A stretch of DNA of 64,000 nt from Brachypodium distachyon (lineage: Eukaryota; Streptophyta; Magnoliopsida; Poales; Poaceae). Made by a program: the position numbers and the translations under genes. The notes under the pieces are model-generated. The model saw only the letters and a program-made list of their open reading frames with translations, ran no database searches and was not told where the DNA came from. Below are positions 21,305 to 33,110 of the stretch, one piece after another. The stretch lies in assembly GCF_000005505.3 (NCBI RefSeq), contig NC_016134.3, positions 44,296,650-44,360,649 of the forward strand, read 5' to 3'. Position 1 is the stretch's first letter, and the number at the start of each line of letters is the position of its first letter.

Positions 21305-22281
21305 ATGTCGAGGGATCCGCTGATCGTGGGGAACATCGTGGGCGACATGGTGGACTACTTCGACGCGTCGGGGCGGCTGAGGGTGCTGTACGGCAACCGC
21401 GAGATCACCAACGGGTCCGAGCTCAGGCCGTCGCAGGTGGTGAACCAGCCGACGGTCCAGATCACCGGACTCTCCGGGTCATTCTACACGCTCGTGAGTG
21501 ATGTGCCCTACTCTACATATTACTACCATGATGCACACCTAATTGTGTGTGCATGTATGCATGCATGTCTTTTTTTTTTCATCTAAGAGGCCGGCTACAC
21601 GTTATATCCATGCATGCATGCAAGCAAGCAAACTTGCATGTGTGCTGTCAAAAAGAAGAAGCAAGCAAGCTCGTGTAACGTTTGTGCCATGCATGCATGT
21701 TTTTGTTAATTTGTAGGTGATGGTGGACCCTGATGCACCTAGCCCAAGCGACCCTTCCGAAAGGGAGTACCTCCATTGGTACGTACGTGCTCACTAGCTT
21801 CGCTCTTTCATTCCTCCATCTATGTAAGTGTAGCTTTAAGGCTGGATAATTGCTATATTTGTCTGATCTCGATCAATATCTCCTTGTGTACATATAGGTT
21901 GGTCACAGACATACCAGACGGAGGTGACATCAGTCGTGGTAATTAGAAAAACGAACACAGAATTAACTACTACTCCGTACCAAGGTTTCCACATGCATAT
22001 ATGCACGTATAGCAAATTATTAAGAATGCCAAATTACGTACGATGGATGTGCAGGGAATGAGGTGGTGGCGTACGAGAGCCCGCGTCCGACGGCGGGGAT
22101 CCACCGTTTCGTGTTCGTGGCGTTCCGGCAGACGGTGCGGCAGGCCATCTACGCGCCCGGGTGGCGCGCCAACTTCAACACCAGGGACTTCGCCGCCTGC
22201 TACAGCCTCGGCGCCCCCACCGCTGCCGCCTACTTCTACTGCCAGAGGGAGGGAAGCTGCGGTGGCCGCCGCTACCGCTGA
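21305..22281 (+). CDS. FT-like PEBP protein, copy C
   Basis: Four exons, join(21305..21493, 21717..21778, 21898..21938, 22055..22281), 172 residues, with canonical FT exon sizes and phases. The start ATG aligns with copy B (MSRDPLIVG). It has [28 protein letters not shown] (FT Gln140 position is Ala) and CYS in place of LYN, ending CGGRRYR. It differs from A and B by Gly for Ala in FDASGRL and by [10 protein letters not shown] in the last exon. Intron 1 is full of CATGCATG words, the core of RY elements bound by B3 factors. A Stowaway MITE follows 160 bp behind the stop. Closest known grass relatives are probably FTL12/FT5-type; not verified. Confidence 0.95.
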
Positions 22282-22444
22282 AAAATGCCAGCCACATATC
22301 ACTAGCAGGTATACGATCCATCTCTGCCGTCCGAATACGTGTGACAACACGTACGGCAAATGAATGTATGATGTGTGGGTCTCGGCCGGGCGTGAATGCC
22401 CGGATACGTACGGTGTGTACTTTGGTGTTTCAAAGATACGTATA

Positions 22445-22573
22445 CTTTCTCCGTCCAACAAAAAAATCTCAAGTTTGTTAAATTTTGAATGTATCTAAAC
22501 ATGACTGAGTGTATAGATTTATTCAAATTTGATCAAAATTGAGACATTCTTCGTCTTTGTTGGACAGATAGAG
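22445..22573. mobile_element. Stowaway-type MITE behind FT-C
   Basis: A 129-bp element with ends CTTTCTCCGTCCAACAAA and, inverted, TTTGTTGGACAGATAGAG, TA on both sides (22443-22444, 22574-22575), and AAATTTGAT-rich arms. It may lie within the FT-C 3' UTR; an AATAAA-like signal follows near 22616. Confidence 0.85.
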
Positions 22574-22639
22574 TAGCTAGCTTCTCTGTTGGCTGGTAGC
22601 ACTGTAATAGTGTAATTAATAAACGCACGGTCGCATCCG

Positions 22640-25480
22640 CCCGAAAAAAAAAAAGAATAACTTTCAAAATTGGAAATGTGCGTGCATGCTCCATCTTTAC
22701 TGCTACTTAATTTCGAGTTTGTTACTTGCGTTGGTCCGTCTCCTTCGGCCAGCAGCAACCACGACCCCCACGCGTGCTTACTCAAATCAAAACATCCAAT
22801 CGACGCCAGAATTTACTCCCGCACTCGACCTTCCAATTATCTCCACTGCCGCGATTATCTTCAGTCACCAGATTACCTGCCTTCTTCCTCTGCTCTCCAG
22901 ACCGCGGTGGCAAATTTGCAATTTTCGTGCGCCACCGTTCTCCCCTCACCGCACGCAAATCTTTCAATCCTATCCCTAGCGGCGAACGACGATGACGGCT
23001 GCCGCTGCCTGCTGGCCACAGCCGAGGCCGCGCTCGGCAGGGGCTGGACCGGGCCGCTGGACATAGACGGCGTCTCTCGCGCAGATGCCTTCGGCCGCTC
23101 CTCCTTTCCTCACACAAAGCAGCGGCGGACGACGACGACAATGGCCACCGCCGCCGCCTCCCACCTCCGTCGCACCCGCGGCGCCGAGTGCCTCGTCGGC
23201 GACCACCCGGCACCGTCCTCTTCACCGCCTGCAAACCCCAGAGTAACCCCCCTCCTCCTCCGTCGCCCCCCTCATCCATCTCTTTATTTTATTTGTGTAC
23301 TCGTCAATGTACCCCGTTTCTTTTCTTTACAATGTCCCTAGATGATGATCATTCTGATGTAGCAGATCCGTTGTTATGTTATAGCTATTGTTTTGTTGGA
23401 TGGACTGGTTTAACATCTGTTTGCGTGCTACATTCTGATCCATCTACTGTTGGGGGAAACAAACAGCTGTAGCCACCGTGGACACAATCAACACCACACC
23501 GAGGAGATTACAAGGTGAGCTCTAAAAAACACGGCTTCATCTTTCTACACCATGTTCTTCTGTTGCTCACTGCTCTTGATGCCCCATAAGCCCATCATGT
23601 GCAAGGTGCTTTCTAAACTCAAGGCTGCTTCTAAGGCAAGGAGTAGCACACTACTGGCTGCCTCTTCATATATTATCAAATTCTCTCTCAAAAAGATTTT
23701 TGATATGTTATGTTAATTTGCCTTGTTTAGCAGACTTAAGAAGAGGCGAGGAAATTTCTGTTCAAAATGGTGTTGTTAGAAGTTGAATATGGAGGATTAC
23801 ATATTATTGAGGAGTCTCAAATCCTGCTCTGATATAGCTCAGGTTAGAAAATATCATACTTCACGTAGTGTAACAACTGGCCTGGGAAGTGTGCAGTATT
23901 TGTATATTATGGTACATGTAGTGGTTCTCAGGTAATTTATATATGCAACACCTCCAATGTCAATTGTCTGCACTAAATCGTTGTTGCATGCAAATATGGT
24001 TATGGCTATGGATCAGGTAATGACACAATCAGTAAGTGCTACTCATGGTGGTGGTTTCTGTTTTGCTCATGCTGTTTAAGCAAAATCAAAGTTATTTCGT
24101 GATACAAAATATCCTTCTACGGAATTAGCTTCTGGATATGTTATTTTAATGTAGATGCAGTAAATATCGTGTACATGTATTAGAAGTAGAACATCATAGA
24201 GGAATGCTGGCAGCAGGTTACAGGTTTGGTGTGGCTTATTCTTTTTAGAATAAGATTTTAATGCATCTCTTGTTTCGAGTTGAATGCCTTGGGAATATCA
24301 ATGGTTCCTAGATGCCCCCATTTTATTTTTGCATCATGCGAACATCTTTGGAACATATATAATTTAGCTTCTAGAGTATGTTTTCTGCTATTTTGAGTTT
24401 TTGTTGTTGGAATTGAGGAAAAACAACAGTTGGTTGATATTCATCACAATTTTCATTTTGAATTCCTGCTTTTAAAGTTCCTTTTTTACTAGCCATAGCA
24501 GTTCAACTGTTTAAGATCCTTTTTACTGGACATAGCAGCTCAAGATCCTTTTTACTGGACATAGCAGATCTGGTAGATCTAAAAATAATCACCATCTGTT
24601 TGTAGGTTAAAGCTTTATGGCTGGCTTGGTCCTACAATTGAAAAGATTAGCCACGGCAGCAAGGGAGTACATGTTTGTTCTTTTGCTTGATTGGTCAGGT
24701 AGATTGTCCTATTGTTGCACAAAAGAATTTCCCCATTTGTCCTAATATACAGTTAGTGTGGTGTTGAACTCATATCTAAAGAAATTTTAGTTGAGCATGT
24801 TAGTGTTCACTGCACGAATACTCATTTTGGTGTGTTGATCATGTCACTTCGGAACCACCTGTCTTTTTGGTGATATTAATTAGATGCCACTGAGTTTGAA
24901 TTTGCCCCATCCTGGCATAGGGGACACATTGTTACATCGTCTGTTTCAGAAAAGCAGGGTTTGGAACCCTTGTTTTTGTTAGAAATAATAAAGGCAAGGG
25001 ATCACATTGTTCTGCCTTTACCAATCTTCCGCAGTGTGTATTGTTGAAAACAAAGTGAGTATCCTACATAAATACTGAAAATTTACTTGTGATTTAGTAG
25101 CATGGTAATACATGCTCGTACTCGAAAACTTCGGTTTCGCATTGGAGATTTCCTATGTTTGAAAGATAATGTTGCTCATATTGAAGTTAGAAGAAAATTT
25201 GTTTTTATTTATATTTATGTAGCACATCCTGTCTATGAATCAAATTTTTATCCTTGCACTCTCGTTTTGTTTGTCATTGTTCTTATATATTTTCTTCATT
25301 CATGTCGGCGTGTCTTTTGTTGTCACCGGTGAGGTAGATGGAGGTAGATGGAAGCGGAATTGAGCTTGAAGCGAAGTTGATGAACACTATTGACGATGTA
25401 GAATGTTGGCCACAAATTTCATTAATATGGCATCATATTAGGTGTCATTTTTCGTTGCAACGCACGGGCACTTTGCTAGT
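22640..25480 (+). other. Probable Helitron-derived region with GC-rich passenger; ends only partly defined
   Basis: 25452-25480 reads CGTTGCAACGCACGGGCAC, then TTTGCTAGT. That is the 3' terminus style of grass Helitrons: CTAG end at 25476-25479, followed by T. I could not place the matching 5' TC end. Upstream are a GC-rich exon-like block (22830-23280; open frames with no recognised domain) and 2 kb of T-rich, intron-like DNA, which fits captured gene fragments. No Rep/helicase coding is present. Confidence 0.4.
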
Positions 25481-26478
25481 AAGAATAGGATTGGTGTTGA
25501 AAGGGACACGTAATGCATGTAAATCAGACAATACCACTTTTTAATTAGGAGTGATAGTACTAATAGTTTTGTTATGTCCAAGTTGCATGATTTGTTTGTT
25601 ACGGACTAGTAGATTGCTCAACCGTCGTATTTTGCTTGTGTTTAGATACTGATCTGACGGCTCTTTTAACATTGACCGAGTATTGCTTAAAAACTAGACT
25701 TCTGAGATATAGCCACGCTATAAGAATAAAGTTTAAAATCGCTTGACGTAGCCACACTGTAAGGTTGCCATTGATTTGCACAACCCACCGCTATCCGAAA
25801 TCACCATGCATGGTGGTCAGCGCTTAATTCGCCTGCTGCCTAACAGTCTTTTTTTGTTTTTGTTTGAGAGGATCCTGCCTGCCTTTCTTTTGTTTAGGGG
25901 TGAGAGGATCCTGCCTGGAATCAGGCCCGAGCCCGTCTAACTTCAAGTTGGCCTGCTCCGTCGCGAAGACTTGTTGGAGGACTAGTCCAGGGCCCAAGCC
26001 CGTCCAACCTAATGTTGAAAAAACAACTCAAATGAAAATGAAAAGTTATTCTTAAAAAAATGATGAAAAAGAAAAGACCGCGCCACAGGATCCGTGTCAT
26101 TTGCCCCCTGCCCAATCAGCACGTGCGCAAGGTCACATGGCAGATCGGACGGTGCAGAACCGATCACGCAGCGAGATGCTGCTCCGCTACGCACATTACA
26201 TTCACGGGTTAATTAATTACAGGTGTACAAAAATCGGAAGAAAACAGAGACCGGAAAAACACACGTGCAAGGGAATGACATTTGCAACCGTCGTACTACT
26301 GCGAGCCCTGCAACCGCCGCGCCGTCATCCCCAAAACCGCCGGTCGTCGCTTTCTCCCGCCATTCCACGTACTCTTTCTTCTCTTCCCCTCGACCGGATC
26401 CTCCCTCCCGCAGGCCGCGCGCCGGCGGCAAGAAAACAGAAAAAACTAGAAACCCAGCATTGCTCGCGTTGATCGACG
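25481..26478. other. Intergenic upstream of the RWP-RK gene
   Basis: About 25640-25770 holds CTGAGATATAGCCACGCTATA-like segments related, inverted, to sequence near 20300. 25860-25925 contains a local duplication of GAGAGGATCCTGCCTG. The last 200 bp are the gene's leader and proximal promoter; I see no clear TATA box. Confidence 0.4.
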
Positions 26479-28471
26479 ATGGCGAGCGGCGACGGCGGCG
26501 AGGAAGAAGACCTGGGGATGTTCGTGGACGCGTTGCCGCTGCCGGACGACTTCGACGACGTCCTGCACTTGCTCGACATTCCCGTCGACGCCGCCGAGGC
26601 CGATCCGCCGGTTCTTCAACCGCCACTCACGGGCACGGCCGCCGCGGCAGTACCGGTGCAGCAGCAGCAGTACAATATTGCGGACTGCTACGACTACCAG
26701 CCTGCTAGCACCCACGGTTTATCCGGCAATGCTCGTCCTTACTGGCCACGGACGATGTTCGCTGATGGTTGTTACTCAACCGGTGCCGCCGCCGTCCACG
26801 GCGAACCATCCACGTCGGCGGCGGACTGCAGCGGATGCCAAGTGCTCAGAGAAGTCGTGCACTCCAACGGTACATTGCATACATACAGAGATCGAAAGGA
26901 CGAATGATCATGAGTATAAATCTGAACTTAATCTACGCACGCATATGTGTTTGATTAATTGTGGACTTTTAGGATTGGAGGTCGCGAAGCTGTGCATCCA
27001 TGGCGGGGCGCCCGGCGTGTTCAACCATGCCATGTCAGAGGTGTATCCTGTCAACAACAACTCCGGCGGCGGGTCGGCTCCTCCGTCCATGACGCAACAC
27101 TCCTGCATCGAGTAAGATGATCGATCCCCAGCACGATCGAGTTAATCTGAAATGTACAAAAGGATCAAGCAAAAGTTATCCATTTTATTAGTTAATGACT
27201 CTCTGATCATACGCATATGCAGTTTCAGAGGGCGGGACTACGACTGGGTGCGGCACTACCTGACGGAATACGCGCTGCGTCTAGCCGCGGGGAACTACGC
27301 CGTCGTCAGCGACTCGCTCTCCGTCTTCCACGACGTCCTCTGCACCGACATGAACACAAGCATCATCCTCCTGGACGACGACGGCCACGAATCAGCGGGG
27401 ACAACTAATGCTTGTAGGAAACAGGCCGCCGCCACCGTCGACTCTGCTGCTGCTACCGCCGCCGCCGTGCAGCCTACGATCCAGATCAGGAACACAGAGC
27501 CAGACCAACCTGCAGCAGGTTTTGTGTGTTTGCATGTGTGCTAATTAAATTCGGATTCAGGTGTTCTAGAACTGGTTTAACCTTGTAGATCTTGTGCAGG
27601 GCCGTCTCAACCACCAAGATGTGCCACCGATGTGCGAGTGAAACAGCAGCCCTTGCACCCGGTTGCAGCCAGGAGCGCGCTTGCATTACAGGTAGAGGTA
27701 TCGGTCGCTCACACCTTTATGGAGTACCATATGAAGGAGCACAAGTAGTATCAATTCCACTGATTAATTGTTAGTATGATCAAAACCCACAAAGAACAAA
27801 TGCCAACCCAACTTATATGTAGTTTGAGAGAGAATTAATCAATCAACCTAAATTTTGGACATAAGATAAAAGTCAGGGATCGCACTAGTTATGCACATGA
27901 CCGTTCTTATATTGAGATTGAATAGTATCCTTTGTCTGTTCTTATATGATCACCACTCCATTTGTGACGCCGCCGTTGACAGTGTTAGATATGTTTGCAG
28001 AGGGAGAGAACTGGGAAGATGAAGTTCGACGACATCGCCCCCTACTTTCACCTCCCCATCGTCGAAGCAGCCGAGAAGCTCGACGTCTGCGCCACCGTTC
28101 TCAAAGGAATCTGCCGCAGGGTCGGCGTACAACGGTGGCCGCATCGAAAGGTGAGCACAGAATCGATCGGGCTTCAATTCTTCATGCGTGTCTAATACTC
28201 CTGTATCATTGGATATATCCAACATTTTCGACGGTGGGAGTTAGGTGCAGGGCATGTGTGCATTGTGCCTTCTCCGCGTAGTCTCTCGTAAATACAGATG
28301 CCATCGACTGGAATAGCAAGCTCTGATTTCACGATTTATATGCTCCAATTTGAACCTTTGCTGTTTTTTGTTAGTAATTTCGATTATTTACGCTGTTAAT
28401 AGGCCAACCAATTTTTTTTACAGGTGAAAAAAATTAGACAGAGAGATCACAAAACTCAGGAGATCGGGTAA
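26479..28471 (+). CDS. RWP-RK domain transcription factor (RKD-like)
   Basis: Six exons, join(26479..26869, 26973..27111, 27223..27518, 27600..27691, 28001..28150, 28424..28471), 371 residues; all phases agree. Exon 5 encodes the RWP-RK core (FDDIAPYFHLPIVEAAEKL through VLKGICRRVG to RWPHRK, about residues 310-356), a DNA-binding domain of plant nitrogen-response and germline regulators. The N-terminal part has an acidic segment and a CQVLREVVHSNGLEVAKL stretch like that of RKD proteins; there is no room for NLP-type GAF or PB1 domains, so RKD is the better subfamily. The last exon is short (VKKIRQRDHK..., stop), so the usual leucine-rich tail after RWPHRK is truncated or replaced. RKDs act in egg-cell and embryo programmes (family knowledge). 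Exon 6 is the least certain. Confidence 0.88.
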
Positions 28472-29068
28472 TGGAGCCTGGCAAACGAACCAGATCCAGA
28501 GGTTGAGTGCTGAAAGGAGAAGAATTTTTGACGGCATTGGATGATTCAGGAGCAGGACATACAATTTACAGTTACACTTTTTTTGGCGCTGAAATTGTGT
28601 ACATAGATGATATTTTTATAGGGATATGTACATAGATGATTTGGGAAACATAATTAGCATTTATAAAACATAGCCCCTTTAATAGTTACAATATCAACCT
28701 GGATTTAGCGAAAATTCACTCCACTGTAGCCCAACAGGCTGAGTGAAGCAATTCACCTGAGGTCGACTTAGGTGGGCCTTAGCAGGCCGAATTCGATCAT
28801 TCAAGTTAGGCTGAGTTGGGTCATTTCCTAACAGTTTTTCCGCGGATCATTAATTTATTAGCAAAACTACTGTAGATCGGGCCCGCCCGCTAAACCGGGC
28901 CAAGTTTATTTGCTCGGTTCGCTCACGCTCACTGCCATTGGCCGCCAGCTCCCCCGGGGCGGCAAAGCTTCCGTTTCTGGTCCCCTTCCCTCCTCCGCTC
29001 CCTTAAACCCTCCTCGAAACCCTAGTGCGACACGATTCCCTCCCCTGCCGCGCCGCGCCGCGCCCCCC
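28472..29068. other. Intergenic between RWP-RK and zinc-finger genes
   Basis: Covers the 3' flank of the RWP-RK gene and the leader of the zinc-finger gene. An AAACCCTAG word near 29016-29026 just before the ATG is typical of grass 5' leaders. Nothing else is recognised. Confidence 0.4.
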
Positions 29069-32000
29069 ATGGACGACCCGGACGAATCCACCGCGGCGGC
29101 GCCGCCGCCGCCGGTCACGCTCGCCGGCGCGGGGGCGGACGGGAAGCTGCTGCTCGCCGGGGCGCTGTCCCGCGAGGAGGTCCTCAGCCGGCGCCGGCGC
29201 CGCCTAATGCAGCTGTACTCCCTCTACCGCTCCCAGCTCTGGGCGCTCGCCGAGGACCTGCACGCCAAGCACGCCGAGTACTGGTGGCACCACGGCGCAA
29301 GCCCCGTCGTCGTTGAGCCGCCGCTCCTGGGTAATGGCAGCGGTGCTGCTTCTGTAGGGAATTGTTGGGGTGCGGGAGGGACGGCTGCTTTCCCTCCCAT
29401 GAATTTCGGGCATCCGCTTCTGCCTCCCGCGGATGGTGGTGGCGATGGTGCTGGTGCTGTTGCCACCCCTCAGGCTGCGGGCGGGGGGAGGGCTACGTGT
29501 TCTGCCGCGAATTGCGCGGCCAATGCGATGCCCTGCGCCCCGTACTGCTTCGACCACATCCTGTTGGACCCCAAGCAGCAGCTCTACAAACCCTGCACCT
29601 TCATCAAGCGAAGGTATACTTCCTGGGTCTGCCATGAAATGGGCCGGTGGGACTGTTTCATATTTCTGTCTTCCAAATTTGCTTAAGTTGTGTATGGCTG
29701 TTATGTAAAATTCGATTTCGGGACCGTTATGTTTAGCGGACTATATGGTTGTGTGCTGAGTGCATGGAGGAATTTGGTTTGGGCTTTGATTGTTCTGAGG
29801 CTTGATTGCAGTGCACATGTTGAAATCTGTTCAATGATTGTCTGTTTTCTAAAATTGTTCATATGAGGAGACCTTGCCATCATAAGATTTGATTGGTTTT
29901 GTTAGGACACTCCATCAAAATTGAATAACTCATTTGCTAAACTTATTTTCCTGATTGGTTTTGTTAGGACACTCCATCAAAATTGAATAACTCATTTGCT
30001 AAACTTATTTTCCAACTCATGAGGGGAACAACATCAGATTTGTTATATGCTAGGTTGTTGATTATTGTTTGCTTTGACCAGGGCTCTCCATTCTGGCAAG
30101 AATCCGCTCCTTACCGCCAGTTCCTGGTTTTGCCTTCAAACATCACGAGATACAGTAACGCCTCAAATGAGGACCGTTATATGTTGTTTTAAATGAAATG
30201 CTAATTCTAGAACAAAAACAAATTGCAAGTTCCAAATAAAGTGAAAGCAGAAAAGAGCAGGGTTTGACTCTAGAATCTGAAAGTCTGTTGTTCAATTTAT
30301 GAAGGGATTAATAGACAGTTATTGAGCTATATGCCCTACCTACCATTTCCACCTTATTTGGAATGTACTCAAGAAGTGCTAAATATGGATTTAATGAATA
30401 TAACATACTGCTAATGTGAATTGGTTAAGCATTGGATTGCTTCCTGTATGCAATCCTGATTTGTGAGGTAAGCATGACCCTAATAGAGCTTGAGGCATTC
30501 AACTCACAATCACTGTGGGTTACAGTCATCAATCTCTCTGTATATGTGTAATAACTAATAAGTCTTATTTATTGTTGTTGAGTTATGCAATTTTATCTTC
30601 AATAAATTGCATTCAGTTAGTGCCTCTCAATTTCTGGGGCTAGCCTGTGATTTCCCTTAAGTTGCTCCTGTTAATCAAGTTCACCCACCTGGCTGTTAAC
30701 GGAATGCAGTCATGCAGAAGAGCGACGTGTAACTGTCAGTTAGATATCATAGTAGGTGGTATTAGACGGCACGTTAGCTTTGTTCTGGCAGGAAATTTAT
30801 TTAGAAATTTAATTTCAGTCATTCAAATTTGAGAATTGAGCTTACTTCGGTGATCTTTGATCCTAAAAGCTGTACGTGTCACATTTTCAAGTTTCCTATG
30901 CTCACCACATGTCACATTATCGGATTCAATGTGCCATATCATATGTACTAATGGAATCCATAGACAATGCCAACTTTTCTCATCAACAAAGACATAGTTG
31001 ATAAATACTGTTGAACACTTGAGTTGACGTTGGGAAATTCCGAAAAAGTGAACAAATAACCCACCAGCATGTGGTGAAGGCGAGAAAGACAGGCGCTCCA
31101 TTAGTTGAGTAAGCAGGGATTAGCAAAGACCAAAGAGCGGCTTATTTTAACATTTCTTTCTGTTTATATATCAAGTTATGGAAATTCAAACAGGCTAGAA
31201 TTTCGGTTACCATCCATACCAACTTTTCCGCATTTGAAATCCAATTTAAATTAGCACCTGTTATGCAGTTGGTTAAGCCATCAAGCTTAGCCCGGTTCAT
31301 TTTGTGGTTGTACGGTCGAATTCTGCATACTGCATGTCAACAAAATATTTTTCTCCGTTTTCTTTCTTTTCTTTGCCTCAACAATTCCATAGGGATACTG
31401 GATCGAGATAGGCTTTGATTCGAGTTTTTGTGGTTGAAATCCAGGCTCGGTCCGGTTTCATTAACTTAGCTTATCATGTTGGATAGCTCTAGGTTCCTGA
31501 ATGTGCAGCTATATTAGAATGGTTGGTAAAACTACTCTGACACAAACGTCACATATGGTGGGATATTTTTATGCAAAAATAACAACTGAAGCAATCAAAC
31601 TTCTATACGTGTGATCATTTGATGTTTAGCATTATTTGCTTGTTTTATCAGAAATAAATTCTTGTCTGTTTCCGTCTTTCAATATTTGGCACTTGGATTG
31701 GCATTAATTGGATGTTTGTTGCAATTGAGTCCATGTAATGCTTGTAAAATGGGTAACTCTTGCATGTTGTAATATTATCTTGATTCAAGAATATCGTAAG
31801 TACTACAACGCTTATTCCTGCAAAATACATTAGAAATACTGTCCTAAACAAGATAGTATGTAAACTTGTGTATTTTGTCTCATATAAAAACCTTGCAAAT
31901 TTCTCTGTATTCTATCCGAGTGCTGTTCCACGTGTAGACCAACCTCAATGCTTTGTTATGGTCCACTAAATGCCTTAATGTTCCAAAAAATATTTCAATA

Positions 32001-33110
32001 TCCTGTTGCAGCATTTGTCCAGACTATAGAAATGGAAGTAGCAGAGCACTTAATTAATGTGAATTAATGCATGAGGATTTATTTAGTTTGCCCTTTGGAA
32101 GTTGCAACGTACTGAAACACAGTTCCTATTATGTGCCGCTGATGGATGCTGTCTGTTCCTTGAGGATAAATATAAAAATAATTTTGTTTGGTCGCTTTTT
32201 CAATGGTTGATACATGGTATAAGTGCTCAGATGGGGCGTGCATTTACTGTCCTAGACCATGTTGAACGTAAAATTTTATTGTTCATTTCTTACTATGTGT
32301 GGGAAATTCCGAGTGACAGGTCATTTCGTGTTTCTTCAAATTAGGTGTGTAGCATTTTTTATTGTTCTGCTCATTCTATGTACTCCCTCCATTCCATATT
32401 AATTGGCACGGATTTAGTAGATTTAGTACAAGTTGTACTAAATCCGTGCCAATTAATATGGAACGGTGGGAGCATCATATTTTGCTCTTGAAGTGGTTAT
32501 ATTCGCACTTAGGTTAAGCTGTGGGTTATGGCAAACTCTGCAGTATCAGTTGGTAGATATCAAGTTATTGGTTGTGGATTTTAGTTTCGGTCTATTGAAG
32601 TCGATCAAAATTTAAGCATGACTATTAGATGGGTCTGGGAACTAGACATGGTTGTGAAGTATCTGTGATAATTGGTTTAATAATTAGTTGGCATTGAAAG
32701 TTGTGTTGGTTACTGGATGCAATTCTTTGATATTTGAATTGATGGGTACAAAGAGCTTCTTTTCTATGTTCCCAATTTACATTTGTAAGAGTAATCCATC
32801 ATCTTCATCCTTAATAAGCATTTCTCACTGAAATTATCTGTTCTCTTGCAGAAGCATGCCAAATGTGAAAGAAACTTGTGGAAAACCAGTCCTGAGAGGC
32901 ATTACTCCATCGCGATGTTCTGATCATGATCCAAAATCTCAGAAAAACATTGTAGAAGCTTTGAGGTATGCTGGAATCGACCTGCCGTTGGGAAGTAAGA
33001 AGGTTCCAAAATTCAGTCTCTTGATTTCTGAAGCAGTCCGCCAAATTCAGACGAAAAGAAAGTTGTTCTTGTCTCGTTCAAAGGCTGCATCTCGTAAATT
33101 GTCGAAATGA
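29069..33110 (+). CDS. C3HC3H-type zinc-finger protein, KANSL2/INO80D-like
   Basis: Two exons, join(29069..29613, 32852..33110), 267 residues, around a 3.2-kb intron. The joined sequence gives a two-part zinc module: Cys144, Cys149, Cys160, His163, Cys176 from exon 1 (ending LYKPCTFIKR), then Cys191, Cys204, His207 from exon 2. This is the layout of the potential DNA-binding domain in KANSL2 (NSL histone acetyltransferase) and INO80 subunit D relatives. The exon 1 N terminus is Ala/Pro-rich, with a basic RRRRRLMQLYSLYR helix at about 41-54. The C terminus is basic (KRKLFLSRSK). Likely nuclear and chromatin-related by family. The intron contains a 62-bp tandem duplication and a Stowaway MITE. 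It is convergent with the NPF gene, stops 0.9 kb apart. Confidence 0.85.
29891..30014. repeat. 62-bp tandem duplication in intron
   Basis: Two essentially identical copies (29891-29952 and 29953-30014), each starting GATTGGTTTTGTTAGGACAC. The near-identity implies a recent local duplication inside the zinc-finger gene's intron. Confidence 0.9.
32383..32472. mobile_element. Stowaway MITE with near-perfect hairpin, in intron
   Basis: A 90-bp palindrome: CTCCCTCCATTCCATATTAA at the left and its near-complement at the right, with arms GGCACGGATTTAGTA / TACTAAATCCGTGCC. It is flanked by TA and CA, so the right copy of the TA duplication has probably mutated. It lies in the intron of the zinc-finger gene. 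Confidence 0.9.

Noticed and set aside
22670..23341. 223-codon frame as a gene after FT-C
   Set aside because: No recognised domain, not supported by neighbouring exons, and lies in a probable Helitron; kept only as a captured-fragment candidate.
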